Position numbers and translations under genes: made by a program
The notes under the pieces: generated by a model
What the model saw: only the letters and a program-made list of their open reading frames with translations
What the model was told of the DNA's origin: nothing
Databases searched by the model: none
Source: Thalassotalea crassostreae
GTDB lineage: Bacteria; Pseudomonadota; Gammaproteobacteria; Enterobacterales; Alteromonadaceae
Assembly: GCF_001831495.1 (NCBI RefSeq)
Contig: NZ_CP017689.1
Location: 620,001 to 684,000, forward strand
Direction: 5' to 3'
Length of the DNA stretch: 64,000 bases
Shown: positions 9,397 through 18,819 of the stretch, one piece after another
Numbering within the stretch: position 1 is the first letter of the stretch
How the letters are laid out: the number at the start of each line of letters is the position of its first letter

Positions 9397-9432
9397 ATGA
9401 GCGAGAGAGATATGAAACGACAGCGAAGCTAA
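9397..9432 (+). CDS. Possible 11-residue peptide ORF
   Basis: ATG at 9397 is preceded by AAAGGAG at an ideal spacing and opens a frame for MSERDMKRQRS then stop. The peptide is very basic and polar. It lies on the TPR-gene side of the terminator-like hairpin at 9465, probably on the same transcript. Such a strong ribosome binding site for so short a frame is suggestive of translation but not proof. Confidence 0.35.
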   Translation: MSERDMKRQRS

Positions 9433-9445
9433 TTGAGGTACTAAC

Positions 9446-9463
9446 GTGATTAAAATATTTTGA
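9446..9463 (+). CDS. Possible 5-residue peptide ORF
   Basis: GTG at 9446 has GAGG seven bases upstream and encodes MIKIF then stop, 13 bases after the previous tiny ORF and directly before the terminator-like hairpin. It could be a leader-type peptide or chance. Confidence is low because of its size. Confidence 0.2.
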   Translation: MIKIF

Positions 9464-9464
9464 G

Positions 9465-9503
9465 GTGGGTTTTTAAATAATTAAAAGCCCACTTATTATT
9501 TTC
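9465..9503 (+). terminator. Terminator-like hairpin after the tiny ORFs
   Basis: GTGGGTTTTT pairs with AAAAGCCCAC (9465-9492, one G-U pair), followed by a T-rich tract TTATTATTTT. It would end transcription of the TPR gene and the tiny ORFs. Confidence 0.6.
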
Positions 9504-9594
9504 CATGCTTTACAAATTAAACACTAAAAACTTACGCTATAACAACTTACGCTATCAAAATCTACGAGATGAATCGCTGAAACACTAACTATCG

Positions 9595-9831
9595 TTATTC
9601 TGATTCAACAAAAAACTTATTATTCTGCATAAACTCTTCTTCGAGCGCATCAAGCATCTCTTCAGATAGCGGTTGTGCACCTTGAACAGGTTGAGAAATC
9701 TTATGATTTTCTTCTGCCCATTCACCTAAGTCAATTAGTTGACAACGTTTTGAGCAAAACGGGCGATGCTCTGATTCTTTACACCAGATAACTTCAGTTT
9801 GGCAGTTAGGACATTTTACTTTTGTAGTCAT
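9595..9831 (-). CDS. yacG: DNA gyrase inhibitor / zinc-binding protein YacG
   Basis: 78 residues, a little longer than E. coli YacG (65). The treble-clef zinc knuckle is intact: CPNC at residues 7-10 and CSKRC at 26-30. The conserved LIDLGEWA motif that contacts GyrB in E. coli YacG follows. In the family it binds GyrB and blocks DNA binding by gyrase. The acidic C-terminal tail ([19 protein letters not shown]) is typical. It heads the zapD-coaE cluster in the order seen across gammaproteobacteria. Confidence 0.93.
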   Translation of the reverse strand: MTTKVKCPNCQTEVIWCKESEHRPFCSKRCQLIDLGEWAEENHKISQPVQGAQPLSEEMLDALEEEFMQNNKFFVESE

Positions 9832-9978
9832 ATCAATTTATATCTTTTCTATACAGGGAAAACTTGCTTGGTTGCTGTAGATTGTAGATAAAAACAAAGG
9901 ATAAATATAGCTATTTTATTGGTTGAATTAGGTACGATACTTTCTTTGAAACACAAGCTGAATTTAAATATTGATGGC

Positions 9979-10725
9979 CTAACACTTAGCCAGTTTGAAG
10001 GACACTTTTTCAGAGACGTACTGTTGGCCTTTTTCTTCGCATAGCTCCATAAAACGAATGGTATAACGATAGCGATTGCCGCTTACCGATGGGAAGAAAT
10101 CAATGCCGTCATCCATTTCCATTCTAAGTAACAATAACCCTTCGCCATTGTCTTGGTAAAAACTATTTTCAACGGTAATATCTTGAAATTCAGAACGTTG
10201 ACGAATAAATTTCAATATAAGCACCAACGATTGTTCGATAACACTTATTGAGGCTAGCCAGTTATCAACGTCTTGCTGGATAAAGATAGGCGGTTGATTG
10301 AGCCAGAAAATCATCGCTGGAAAATCAAAACCACAATAAGCACCTTGTAACGTAAAACGTTTACGCATGCTGTCGAGGAATTTTTCATCCTTTAATTTCG
10401 CCCAGGTTGTTTGCTTAGAGCGTAATGTGGTTGCAAGCGAACGCGTCTGCTCAAGGTTTAGCTGCAGTGCTTTAGAGTTAATTTCCGGCGACTTAGACCA
10501 AGCCAATAGATTATGTTCAAGCTTTTCCAAGTCTTTGATGATATCGCCTTTAACATCGGTTCTATCAAGCGTATCAAGAATCGCAAAAAGAGCATTGAAA
10601 AACAGGGTATGACTAGAACTAAACTCTTGCGCAAGGCAAGAGCGCGCCTGAACAAATAATTGTTCAAGTTTTAAATAATTACGGATCCGCTCATTAAGCG
10701 GGTGTTCATATAGAATGCCAGTCAT
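9979..10725 (-). CDS. zapD: Cell division protein ZapD
   Basis: 248 residues, against 247 in E. coli. ZapD (YacF) is a cytoplasmic dimer that crosslinks FtsZ protofilaments by binding the FtsZ C-terminal peptide, which is present at the start of this window. Characteristic wording: YEHPLNERIRNYLKLEQLF at the N-terminus, the helical middle, and the beta-domain segments NGEGLLLLRMEM and RYRYTIRFMELCEEKGQQY. The gene stands between coaE and yacG as in E. coli, with 147 bases to yacG. Confidence 0.95.
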   Translation of the reverse strand: MTGILYEHPLNERIRNYLKLEQLFVQARSCLAQEFSSSHTLFFNALFAILDTLDRTDVKGDIIKDLEKLEHNLLAWSKSPEINSKALQLNLEQTRSLATTLRSKQTTWAKLKDEKFLDSMRKRFTLQGAYCGFDFPAMIFWLNQPPIFIQQDVDNWLASISVIEQSLVLILKFIRQRSEFQDITVENSFYQDNGEGLLLLRMEMDDGIDFFPSVSGNRYRYTIRFMELCEEKGQQYVSEKVSFKLAKC

Positions 10726-11098
10726 TTTGTATTATTTATTATTATGATCTTTATACCATATCGCATTGAAATGTGTTCAATTGAGAATGGGTAAAAAGTA
10801 TGAGAACAATTGAAATTTGAAATAGATAGTTATTCATATCTGTTTTTAAATTTCATGCAGTAATCATGCTTTGTATACATTCCCCTAGAGTATCTTTATC
10901 AAAACTATTAAAAGTAACTCAATGAAAAGATTTCAATACGGGATGGTATCCATCTTAACCACAGAATTAGATAAAGGCTATTTATTTTTAAGATAATGTC
11001 TATTACAACTTAAGGTAATGTCTTAATAAATATAGACAATTATTTTATTTATCGTTAATTCTTGGCTAAATAGAGTAGCTTTAAGTTATTGTTAATCG
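10726..11098. other. 373-base gap between coaE and zapD, no convincing gene
   Basis: Very AT-rich. A 24-codon ATG frame at 10922-10996 has no ribosome binding site and was not accepted. The zapD promoter should lie near 10730-10800 on the minus strand, but I cannot assign a clear -35/-10 pair. Confidence 0.5.
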
Positions 11099-11707
11099 CT
11101 ATTTATTGGCGAGCAATTTGATGAACTGGCGGTGCAAATCTTCAATTTGTGGCTTTAACAACTCGATATCAGTGCCATTATTGTCTACCACAAAATCGGC
11201 ATGAGCTAATCGCTTCTCGCGAGTGACTTGCGCGTCTAATATTTTTTGCACTTGTTCAACAGTGTTATTATCACGTTTAACTGTACGGGATATTTGGGTT
11301 TCAGGGAGTACATCGACCACTAAGACTTTATCGACCGATTTGTTTATGCCGTTTTCAATAAGGAGAGGAGCAACAAGAAAACAATAAGGGCTTTTCGCTG
11401 CTTCACATTGTTGTTGCATGGTGTCACGAATTAGAGGGTGTAACAGTGCGTTTAACCATTGTTTATCTTGTTCATTAGCAAATACGCGATGACGAAGTTT
11501 GGTTCTATCTAGGTTGCCATCGGCTAGCAAAAAATCTTTACCAAAATGCTCTGCAATTTGAGCTAATGCCACAGAGCCTATTGCGACTACTTCACGGGCA
11601 ACAATATCGGCATCAATGATATCAACGCCATATTCTGCAAACATATTAGCAATGGTGGTTTTGCCGCTGCCAATACCACCTGTTAAACCTATTACTAAAT
11701 CAGACAT
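11099..11707 (-). CDS. coaE: Dephospho-CoA kinase
   Basis: 202 residues, against 206 in E. coli. It catalyses the last step of coenzyme A synthesis, phosphorylating the 3'-hydroxyl of dephospho-CoA. The start at 11707 gives MSDLVIGLTGGIGSGKTTIA with the P-loop at about residues 8-17; an upstream in-frame ATG would add 26 residues from a palindromic repeat block and is rejected. Further family motifs: DIIDADIVAREVV, HPLIRD, VAPLLIE and RDNNTVEQVQKILDAQ. It is followed by zapD and preceded by the prepilin peptidase gene, conserved synteny. Confidence 0.96.
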   Translation of the reverse strand: MSDLVIGLTGGIGSGKTTIANMFAEYGVDIIDADIVAREVVAIGSVALAQIAEHFGKDFLLADGNLDRTKLRHRVFANEQDKQWLNALLHPLIRDTMQQQCEAAKSPYCFLVAPLLIENGINKSVDKVLVVDVLPETQISRTVKRDNNTVEQVQKILDAQVTREKRLAHADFVVDNNGTDIELLKPQIEDLHRQFIKLLANK

Positions 11708-11744
11708 AAACACCCAAACTACGAAACAATTAACATCGTTACCG

Positions 11745-11876
11745 CTCATTGCCACCCATGGCATTAGTGCACCCGTGCACTTCATCCCATCGTATGGACC
11801 CCGATTAGGATATAACGAGCTTTAAAAAAATCGACTTCAACTTTGATTTCGACTTCCTGAACTTGTTTCAGGATCT
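11745..11876. repeat. Palindromic repeat block between coaE and pilD
   Basis: Three palindromes in a row: GCCACCCATGGC (11751-11762), AGTGCAC/GTGCACT (11766-11781) and GACTTCCTGAACTTGTTTCAGGATCT (11851-11876). The last is a 26-base REP-like element with arms CCTGAA/TTCAGG. It recurs identically at 12848-12873 and, inverted with three changes, at 16810-16835. Confidence 0.75.
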
Positions 11877-11896
11877 CCGTTAGGATTAATCCTTTA

Positions 11897-12790
11897 TTAA
11901 GAAATCAAACCCAAGTACCAAGCCCAAATACCGCTACCCCATATCGCTGTGATCCAACCAGCAATTGCTAAATAAGGACCAAATGGGATTGGCTTTGAAC
12001 CTTCATGGTTACGAAATACCATTAAACCAATACCAATAATAGCACCCACCACGGACGCCATTAAAATCAGTAATGGTAATACTTCCCAGCCAAACCAAGC
12101 GCCGAATACGGCAAAGAGTTTAAAATCACCATAACCCATGCCTTCTTTGCCGGTGATAAGCTTAAATAACCAAAAGATTGACCACAAACTCATATAACCG
12201 ACAACTGCGCCGATAACGGCTTGCTCAAGGCCGACAAATACACCGTTTAAATTAAGCAATAAACCAATCCAAACGAGTGGTAGGGTGATTTGATCTGGCA
12301 AAATCATTTTATCAAAATCAATCATGGTTAAGGTGATTAATGCCCAAGTTAACGCAAGCATGAATACCGTTGCCCAGGTAACACCATAATGCATACCAAT
12401 CACTAACGACAATACACCAGTTACTGTTTCAATAATTGGGTAGCGCGCAGATATTGGGTTCGAACAAGACGAACATTTACCACGTAACACTAACCAAGAG
12501 ATCACTGGGATATTCTCAATCGCTTTAATTTTATGTCCACACTTAGGGCAGGTAGATGCAGGTTTCGAAAGCGTAACCACTTCTTCTACACTTTTATTTT
12601 CGGTTTCTTTTGTTGGTTTTAATTCGTCAGCTAAAAATTCACGACATTCGCAGCGCCATTCTGCTTCAATCATTTTCGGTAAACGGAAAATTACTACATT
12701 TAAAAAGCTACCAACGATTAAACCTAAAATCGTAATAGTGATATAGAAAATAGCAGGGGATTGCTCAAAAAGAGCGATTACATCAGACAA
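11897..12790 (-). CDS. pilD: Type IV prepilin peptidase / N-methyltransferase PilD
   Basis: 297 residues. An inner-membrane aspartic protease that cleaves type IV prepilins and type II secretion pseudopilins after the leader glycine and methylates the new N-terminal Phe. The N-terminal domain contains the zinc-binding CPKCGH and CSSCSNPISARYP motifs in a cytoplasmic loop. The catalytic aspartates are in DFDKMILPDQITLP and GYGDFKLF. About eight membrane segments follow the usual pattern. The loop before the first CxxC (about 45-80) has a Lys/Glu-rich insertion (ELKPTKETENKSVEEV). It clusters with pilC, pilB and pilA on the same strand. Confidence 0.96.
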   Translation of the reverse strand: MSDVIALFEQSPAIFYITITILGLIVGSFLNVVIFRLPKMIEAEWRCECREFLADELKPTKETENKSVEEVVTLSKPASTCPKCGHKIKAIENIPVISWLVLRGKCSSCSNPISARYPIIETVTGVLSLVIGMHYGVTWATVFMLALTWALITLTMIDFDKMILPDQITLPLVWIGLLLNLNGVFVGLEQAVIGAVVGYMSLWSIFWLFKLITGKEGMGYGDFKLFAVFGAWFGWEVLPLLILMASVVGAIIGIGLMVFRNHEGSKPIPFGPYLAIAGWITAIWGSGIWAWYLGLIS

Positions 12791-12847
12791 AACTCATACC
12801 TTTTTTATTATTGTATTTTTATTTTATTTTATTTCTTTTCTAACCGG

Positions 12848-12873
12848 GACTTCCTGAACTTGTTTCAGGATCT
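12848..12873 (+). repeat. REP-like palindrome, second exact copy
   Basis: 26 bases identical to 11851-11876, located in the pilD-pilC gap. The two copies bracket the pilD gene. Confidence 0.85.
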
Positions 12874-12967
12874 TTAAAGCACGTATAGCATTTTATAAAT
12901 TCAGCGTAATAAATAAGCCTAGGTATTTAAGCACCTAGGCTTAATGTTATTTAACTAGCAACTCGAT

Positions 12968-14221
12968 TTAAATAATCGAGCCCATAGCAAATATTGGTAA
13001 ATACATACCGATAATCAAGCCACCGATCACAACACCTAACACTGCCATGATCATCGGTTCTAAAAGGGCGGTTAAGCCATCAACTAAGTCATCCACTTCC
13101 TGCTCATAGATATTGGCAACTTTCGCTAACATATCATCTAGAGCACCGGATTCTTCACCAATCGTTACCATTTGCACCACCATATCAGGGAATACATCAA
13201 CGTTACGCATGGCTAAGTTCATTTGCATACCGGCAGAGACCTCGCTGCGTATATCTTGAATGGCATCGCGGTATACCGCGTTACCTGAGGCACCAGCGGC
13301 AGAATCTAACGCATCAATCAATGGAACACCAGCGGCAAAAGTCGTTGAAAGCGTACGGGCAAAACGTGCAACAGCGGCTTTATCCATAATCATTCCTATA
13401 ACGGGAATTTTCAGTTGAAAAGCGTCAACTTTATCTCGTAAGTCCTGACTATTAGCATAGGCGCGTTTAAACGCCCAGCCTGCAGCAATAATGGCCCCTA
13501 ATGCCAAATGCCAGTAGGCTACCATATTGTCAGAAATCGCTACGATAAATTGGGTAAACGCAGGTAATTCTGCGCCAAAACCTTCAAAAATTTCAGCAAA
13601 TGTTGGTACAACTTTAATCAGTAATATAGATGTTACTATTGCCGCAATCAGAATAACTGCAATTGGATAATTAAGCGCCTTTTTAATTTTTGATTTTAGT
13701 GCTTCTGCTTTTTCTTTATAGATAGCAATTCGATCAAAGATGGTTTCTAAAGCACCGGATTGTTCCCCCGACTGAACTAAATCGCAATATAAATCATCGA
13801 AAAATTTAGGATGCTCACGTAAACATTCGGATAAGGGCAAGCCTGATTGTACTTTATTGCCAATATCGCTTAGCAACTTGCGAATATTACCATTATCATT
13901 ACCTCGACCTATCATTTCTATGGTTTGCACTAACGGCACACCAGCACCCAACATAGTCGCTATTTGACGGGTAATGGTAGCAATATCTTTCGGCGTTATT
14001 TTTTTATCTTTGCTGCCGCCCAAACCAAATAAAGGCTTAGGTTTTTTCTTGGTTTTTAGAGGTGTAATGCCTTGTTTACGAAGTTGAGCTTTGAGCTCAT
14101 TCATATTAGTAGCGGACAATTCACCTTTAATTTTTTTACCTTTACGGTTCACTCCTTCCCACTGAAATTGTTCCAACGGTTTAGGTTTTACCATTTTTTG
14201 TTGTGCGCCTTGAACTGCCAT
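12968..14221 (-). CDS. pilC: Type IV pilus inner-membrane platform protein PilC
   Basis: 417 residues, family length about 405-420. A GspF-fold polytopic platform protein that couples the PilB/PilT motors to pilin assembly. The N-terminal region (FQWEGVNRKGKKIKGELSA) and two repeated T2SSF domains (about 78-200 and 283-405) are seen. Each domain has the hallmark Gly/Glu motif: LVQSGEQSGALETIFDRIA and MVTIGEESGALDDMLAKVA. Three transmembrane segments: about 183-207, 230-250 and 385-410. It stands between pilD and pilB in one minus-strand cluster and should share a promoter with them. An HofC-type paralogue is less likely given full pil synteny. Confidence 0.96.
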   Translation of the reverse strand: MAVQGAQQKMVKPKPLEQFQWEGVNRKGKKIKGELSATNMNELKAQLRKQGITPLKTKKKPKPLFGLGGSKDKKITPKDIATITRQIATMLGAGVPLVQTIEMIGRGNDNGNIRKLLSDIGNKVQSGLPLSECLREHPKFFDDLYCDLVQSGEQSGALETIFDRIAIYKEKAEALKSKIKKALNYPIAVILIAAIVTSILLIKVVPTFAEIFEGFGAELPAFTQFIVAISDNMVAYWHLALGAIIAAGWAFKRAYANSQDLRDKVDAFQLKIPVIGMIMDKAAVARFARTLSTTFAAGVPLIDALDSAAGASGNAVYRDAIQDIRSEVSAGMQMNLAMRNVDVFPDMVVQMVTIGEESGALDDMLAKVANIYEQEVDDLVDGLTALLEPMIMAVLGVVIGGLIIGMYLPIFAMGSII

Positions 14222-14303
14222 AAAAAAACCTTTGTTATTGTTATTACTATGGTTATTTGGTTACAAACGTACCAATATAATTTTTTTTGGAGCTAATGCG
14301 TTG

Positions 14304-16001
14304 CTACGCTGTAACCCTGGTTACTTCAGCTAAACTTGTTACACCAGCTTTAGCTTTTAACAGCGCAGATTGACGTAAGTTATTAAAACCTTCACTTTGC
14401 GCTTGTTTAGCTATATCTAAAGAACTTCCACCTTCCATAATAATAGTGGCAGTTTCTTGGCTAATTTGCATTACTTCGTAGATACCAACACGACCTTTAT
14501 AGCCTTTGGTACATTCATCACAGCCCACAGGTTTATAGATTGTAATATCATTGGCTTCACTTGCCTCAAACCCCAATTCAACCAATGCATGGGGAGACAC
14601 GTCATCGACGGTTTTACAATGGTTACATAAACGGCGGGCAAGACGTTGGGCAATGATTAAACTTACCGAGCTTGCAACGTTATACGATGGTACGCCCATG
14701 TTTAATAATCGCGTCAATGTCTCAGCAGCAGAGTTGGTATGCAGAGTTGATAATACCAAGTGACCAGTTTGCGCGGCCTTTATGGCAATTTCAGCGGTTT
14801 CCAAATCTCGGATCTCACCAACCATAACGATATCGGGATCTTGACGTAAAAAAGACTTTAACGCTTCAGCAAAAGTTAATCCTGCGCGGTTATTAATTTG
14901 TACCTGGTTAACGCCTTCGAGGTTAATCTCAACTGGGTCTTCGGCGGTAGAAATATTGCGCTCTTCAGTATTGAGAATGTTTAGGCCAGTATACAGTGAT
15001 ACGGTTTTACCAGAGCCGGTAGGGCCGGTTACCAGAATCATGCCTTGTGGTTTAGACAAGGCGTCCATATAAAGCTTTTTCTGCTCATCTTCGTAACCAA
15101 GGATATCAATCCCCAACTGGGCACTTGAGGAGTCAAGTATACGCATTACTACTTTTTCGCCCCACATCGTAGGAAGAGTTGATACACGAAAATCGATGGA
15201 TTTCGTTTTTGATACATTAAGTTTTATACGACCATCTTGTGGTACTCGACGCTCGGCAATATCGAGTTTTGACATAACTTTTAATCTGGCAGTCATACGG
15301 CTTGCCAAATTGACTGGCGGAGACGCGACTTCGGCTAATATGCCATCAACTCGGAAACGTACGCGGAACTTTTTCTCGAACGGCTCAAAATGCAAATCAG
15401 ATGCGCCTTTTTTAATCGCATCGAGTAGTATTTTATTGATGTAAACAACAATCGGTGCATCATTTTCACCGTTAGATTCTTCTTCTTTTTTTTCTGAATC
15501 TTGAACATCGATATCGCCAAGCTCATCTTCATCGAGGTCGGTGAGCTCGAGTGCTGAACTTTCATCTTCAAGTAAATTTTCAATTACGGATTTTAATTGA
15601 ACTTCGTCAGCAAGCACCATTTCTGTGCTATAACCGGTATTAAATTGGAATTCTTCGAGGGCATCAATATTAGTTGGATCGGATACCGCAATAAATAAGA
15701 TATTGCCACGTAAATATAGTGGCAGAGCATTGTGTTTTTGAATGAGTTTTTCATTACGAAGACCGTCTGGCAATGCAGTCAAATCTAGAGATTTCAGTTC
15801 AATAATTGGATAACCAAAGCTTTTCGATAGTACTTTAGTAATCTCTTTCGATGAGATTTTTTCTTTTTCAATTAAGTGGGAGACAATAGACGTTTGCTTT
15901 TTTTGACAAAAAGAAAATATATCAGCGGCTTTGTCTTTTGCAATCAGTTCACTGCGCACGACAGCAGAGAGCAAACTAGATTGTCGATGAATTCCTTTCA
16001 T
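14304..16001 (-). CDS. pilB: Type IV pilus extension ATPase PilB
   Basis: 565 residues, typical for PilB. A cytoplasmic hexameric ATPase that powers pilin polymerisation. The N-terminal MshE/GspE-type domain (about 1-150) is followed by an acidic linker rich in Asp and Glu (about 155-185). The motor domain has Walker [17 protein letters not shown] near 327-345, an Asp box ([12 protein letters not shown]), Walker B-like [12 protein letters not shown], a His box ([14 protein letters not shown]) and the tetracysteine zinc motif CNHC...CDEC. The pilC gene starts 82 bases downstream. Confidence 0.97.
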   Translation of the reverse strand: MKGIHRQSSLLSAVVRSELIAKDKAADIFSFCQKKQTSIVSHLIEKEKISSKEITKVLSKSFGYPIIELKSLDLTALPDGLRNEKLIQKHNALPLYLRGNILFIAVSDPTNIDALEEFQFNTGYSTEMVLADEVQLKSVIENLLEDESSALELTDLDEDELGDIDVQDSEKKEEESNGENDAPIVVYINKILLDAIKKGASDLHFEPFEKKFRVRFRVDGILAEVASPPVNLASRMTARLKVMSKLDIAERRVPQDGRIKLNVSKTKSIDFRVSTLPTMWGEKVVMRILDSSSAQLGIDILGYEDEQKKLYMDALSKPQGMILVTGPTGSGKTVSLYTGLNILNTEERNISTAEDPVEINLEGVNQVQINNRAGLTFAEALKSFLRQDPDIVMVGEIRDLETAEIAIKAAQTGHLVLSTLHTNSAAETLTRLLNMGVPSYNVASSVSLIIAQRLARRLCNHCKTVDDVSPHALVELGFEASEANDITIYKPVGCDECTKGYKGRVGIYEVMQISQETATIIMEGGSSLDIAKQAQSEGFNNLRQSALLKAKAGVTSLAEVTRVTA

Positions 16002-16077
16002 AGCAATGTTTCATTATTGTTATTAGTTATAATTCAGTCTACCTAGTTTTAATAGAAAAGACAAAATTTAGATATAA

Positions 16078-16107
16078 AAAAACCAGCTAGTTAGCTGGTT
16101 TTTTTGT
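16078..16107. terminator. Terminator after pilA
   Basis: The perfect palindrome AACCAGCTA/TAGCTGGTT (16081-16100) is flanked by A- and T-runs. In the minus direction it lies directly after the pilA stop and separates the highly expressed pilin from pilB. Confidence 0.88.
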
Positions 16108-16119
16108 AATAATTATTTT

Positions 16120-16509
16120 TTATTCAGCTGGTGGCGCATCGTTACATGTATTTACAATAAGATCTTCAACATCGTGGCTACATGTCCATGTAATAGGGTT
16201 GTTATCTGTGTTAGGAACTAAAGTAGCAGTAACGCCATCGTAAGTCCCTTCTAATGTACCACCATCACATGTAAGTGTACCCACAACATTAGTGATACCT
16301 GTACATAAATTACCGTTAGTTAAAGTACTGAAGTTTTCAGAAACGATTACTTTATAACCGGCTGCAGCGGCAACAGCGTTACCAACTTTTGCTTTATCAG
16401 TGTAATCTTTGTATGCAGGTAATGCTACTGAAGCAAGAATACCGATGATCGCAACAACGATCATTAGCTCGATTAAGGTAAAACCTTGGTTTGATTTCAT
16501 ATTTTTCAT
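16120..16509 (-). CDS. pilA: Type IV major pilin PilA
   Basis: Type IVa pilin. The class III leader ends in Gly before [20 protein letters not shown], with the conserved Glu at position +5; the mature protein is about 120 residues. I chose the ATG at 16509 (leader MKNMKSNQG) because GGA lies eight bases upstream; ATGs at 16518 and 16500 are alternatives. The globular part has cysteines in LCTGI and TLTCDGG and a C-terminal pair (TWTCSHDV and VNTCNDA), the latter forming the expected D-region disulfide. Its own terminator and an unusually structured upstream region separate it from the pilBCD genes. Confidence 0.93.
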   Translation of the reverse strand: MKNMKSNQGFTLIELMIVVAIIGILASVALPAYKDYTDKAKVGNAVAAAAGYKVIVSENFSTLTNGNLCTGITNVVGTLTCDGGTLEGTYDGVTATLVPNTDNNPITWTCSHDVEDLIVNTCNDAPPAE

Positions 16510-16629
16510 ATTAAACATCCATTATATATAATTTGATTGTTATTATTGGGGGCTACAGACAAATATGGAACACTTCGTTACAAAAGTAAAACATTTTTTC
16601 ACGAAATTAGCTGTTTTTAACCATTTTTC

Positions 16630-16675
16630 GGCAAATATTTGCCTTTTTGCATAAAAATGCGGCGATTTTTTGCCG
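16630..16675 (-). promoter_or_regulatory. Cluster of inverted repeats upstream of pilA
   Basis: Three dyads lie side by side about 120-165 bases before the pilA start: GGCAAATATTTGCC (16630-16643, perfect), GCAT/ATGC (16649-16660) and CGGC/GCCG (16660-16675). Pilins are often sigma-54/PilR controlled, but here the GG and GC elements read on the minus strand are 9 rather than 10 bases apart, so I do not call a sigma-54 promoter. A regulator-binding region is plausible. Confidence 0.3.
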
Positions 16676-16809
16676 TTATGGATGTGTTTTGTTGTTTAAT
16701 TTCAGTTAGCTTTGACGCTTAATCTATGTATTTATTCATACATTTCTTTTGAAATCATATAGAAATGGAGCATTTTTTGGATGATTTAACTGCTTTTTAT
16801 ATACATATG

Positions 16810-16926
16810 AGATCCTGAAACTCGTTCAGGAAGTCGAGTATGTTGTTCAGGAAGTCAAGTATGTTGTTTAGGAAGTCGAATGTGTTGTTCAGGAAGTCGA
16901 GTATGTTGTTCAGGAAGTCGAATTTT
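16810..16926. repeat. Tandem array of a 21-base unit grown from a REP palindrome
   Basis: The palindrome at 16810-16835 is the inverted form of the 11851 and 12848 elements. Its right half plus a linker is then repeated: TTCAGGAAGTCGAGTATGTTG at 16825, 16846, 16867 and 16888, and a partial copy at 16909. Copies differ at 0-4 positions. The array is not a CRISPR, since there are no unique spacers. Confidence 0.9.
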
Positions 16927-16995
16927 GTATTTAAGGTGTAGAGTTTATTTACCAGAGGAAGTCGATTTGTAGTTTTTAGGCGTTTACCAGTATTG

Positions 16996-17096
16996 GAGAC
17001 CCTGAAATAAATTCAGGGAGTCGAGTTAATTTGTTACAGGGAATCGCGCTAATTGGTTACAGGAAATCGCATTAATTTGTTACGGGGAATCGAGTT
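16996..17096. repeat. Second, related tandem array (22-23-base unit)
   Basis: A variant palindrome (ACCCTGAAATAAATTCAGGG, 16999-17018) is followed by repeats of its right half. Units start at 17012, 17034, 17057 and 17080 (partial), of the form TTACAGGGAATCGCGCTAATTGG. It ends a few bases before the nadC stop. With the first array it fills much of the 588-base pilA-nadC gap (16519-17106). Confidence 0.85.
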
Positions 17097-17106
17097 TAGC
17101 TAGCGA

Positions 17107-18042
<936 letters not shown>

Positions 18043-18564
18043 TTATCGCTGCTCAGATAAATGTAAGTATTTGCCTGATTGATGAAATTCTAGTTGCTTT
18101 AATGCGCTCATGCCTAACAATATTTCATTAGACTTCATACCAGGGTTAATATTAGCGCGCACATTATAAAGGATTATATTGCCAATACTCAATTGTTCAA
18201 TCACGGTTTCATATACTTTGACGCTGCCATTAGCGGTTTGTACATAATGACTGCCTTGCACTGGTAAATCTAAGTGCTGCGCTACTTGCTCTGGTATCGA
18301 TACATGGGTAGCACCGGTGTCGAGCAGAAAAATGACATTGGTATCATTAATTGAACCCATGGTGACGTAATGACCATATTTGTTTTGCTCTAGTGTCACT
18401 GTTGCATTGCCATCTTCGGATAAACCAATTTCAGGCGCTGTATTTGGATTCCATTGTTTATCTAAAACATCTTGGAAAAACCACACAAGTAAACAAAACA
18501 ATATTAACCATGTCATCCACAGCATTGCTTTTCCGATTTTTTTACTGTCATCCATTTCCGACAT
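18043..18564 (-). CDS. Membrane-anchored retropepsin-like aspartic protease (TIGR02281 type)
   Basis: 173 residues. One N-terminal membrane segment (about 13-31, MLWMTWLILFCLLVWFFQDV) is followed by a single-domain retropepsin-like fold. The active-site motif FLLDTGATHVSIPE lies near residue 82. A hydrophobic-hydrophobic-Gly segment (ILLGMSALKQLEF) near 150 matches the second half of clan AA proteases. Such proteins act as dimers; their substrates in gammaproteobacteria are mostly unknown. It stands 39 bases upstream of nadC on the same strand and may be co-transcribed with it, divergent from ampD. Confidence 0.85.
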   Translation of the reverse strand: MSEMDDSKKIGKAMLWMTWLILFCLLVWFFQDVLDKQWNPNTAPEIGLSEDGNATVTLEQNKYGHYVTMGSINDTNVIFLLDTGATHVSIPEQVAQHLDLPVQGSHYVQTANGSVKVYETVIEQLSIGNIILYNVRANINPGMKSNEILLGMSALKQLEFHQSGKYLHLSEQR

Positions 18565-18819
18565 AGTGCTACTCTATTGTTAACCCTGTTTTTAATTTAG
18601 GTTTTTAATTTAGGTTTTAATATGGTTTTTAATGTGTTTTTTAATCTCGATTCTAGCTCTGGCTTTAACTCAATCTTTCAATTGGATAAATACCTGATGC
18701 TAAATAAGATGTTATATGTAATTAATACATGTATCGAGCTCTGCTTTATATATGCATTTAAAAAGGTTGCTATATAAGCAGAGCTTCTATGTTAATGAAA
18801 AAGCGTAACGATAAATAGT

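Noticed and set aside
10922..10996. 24-codon ATG frame between zapD and coaE
   Set aside because: No ribosome binding site and no sign of coding bias; AT-rich chance frame.
11708..11785. 26-residue N-terminal extension of CoaE
   Set aside because: The extension is encoded by a palindromic repeat block, and CoaE proteins begin just before the P-loop.
16630..16643. Sigma-54 promoter for pilA at the GGCAAATATTTGCC palindrome
   Set aside because: The GG and GC elements are 9 rather than 10 bases apart and the distance to the start codon is long.
16825..17096. Possible CRISPR array
   Set aside because: The repeats are contiguous 21-23-base units with near-identical linkers and no unique spacers, and no cas genes are in the window.
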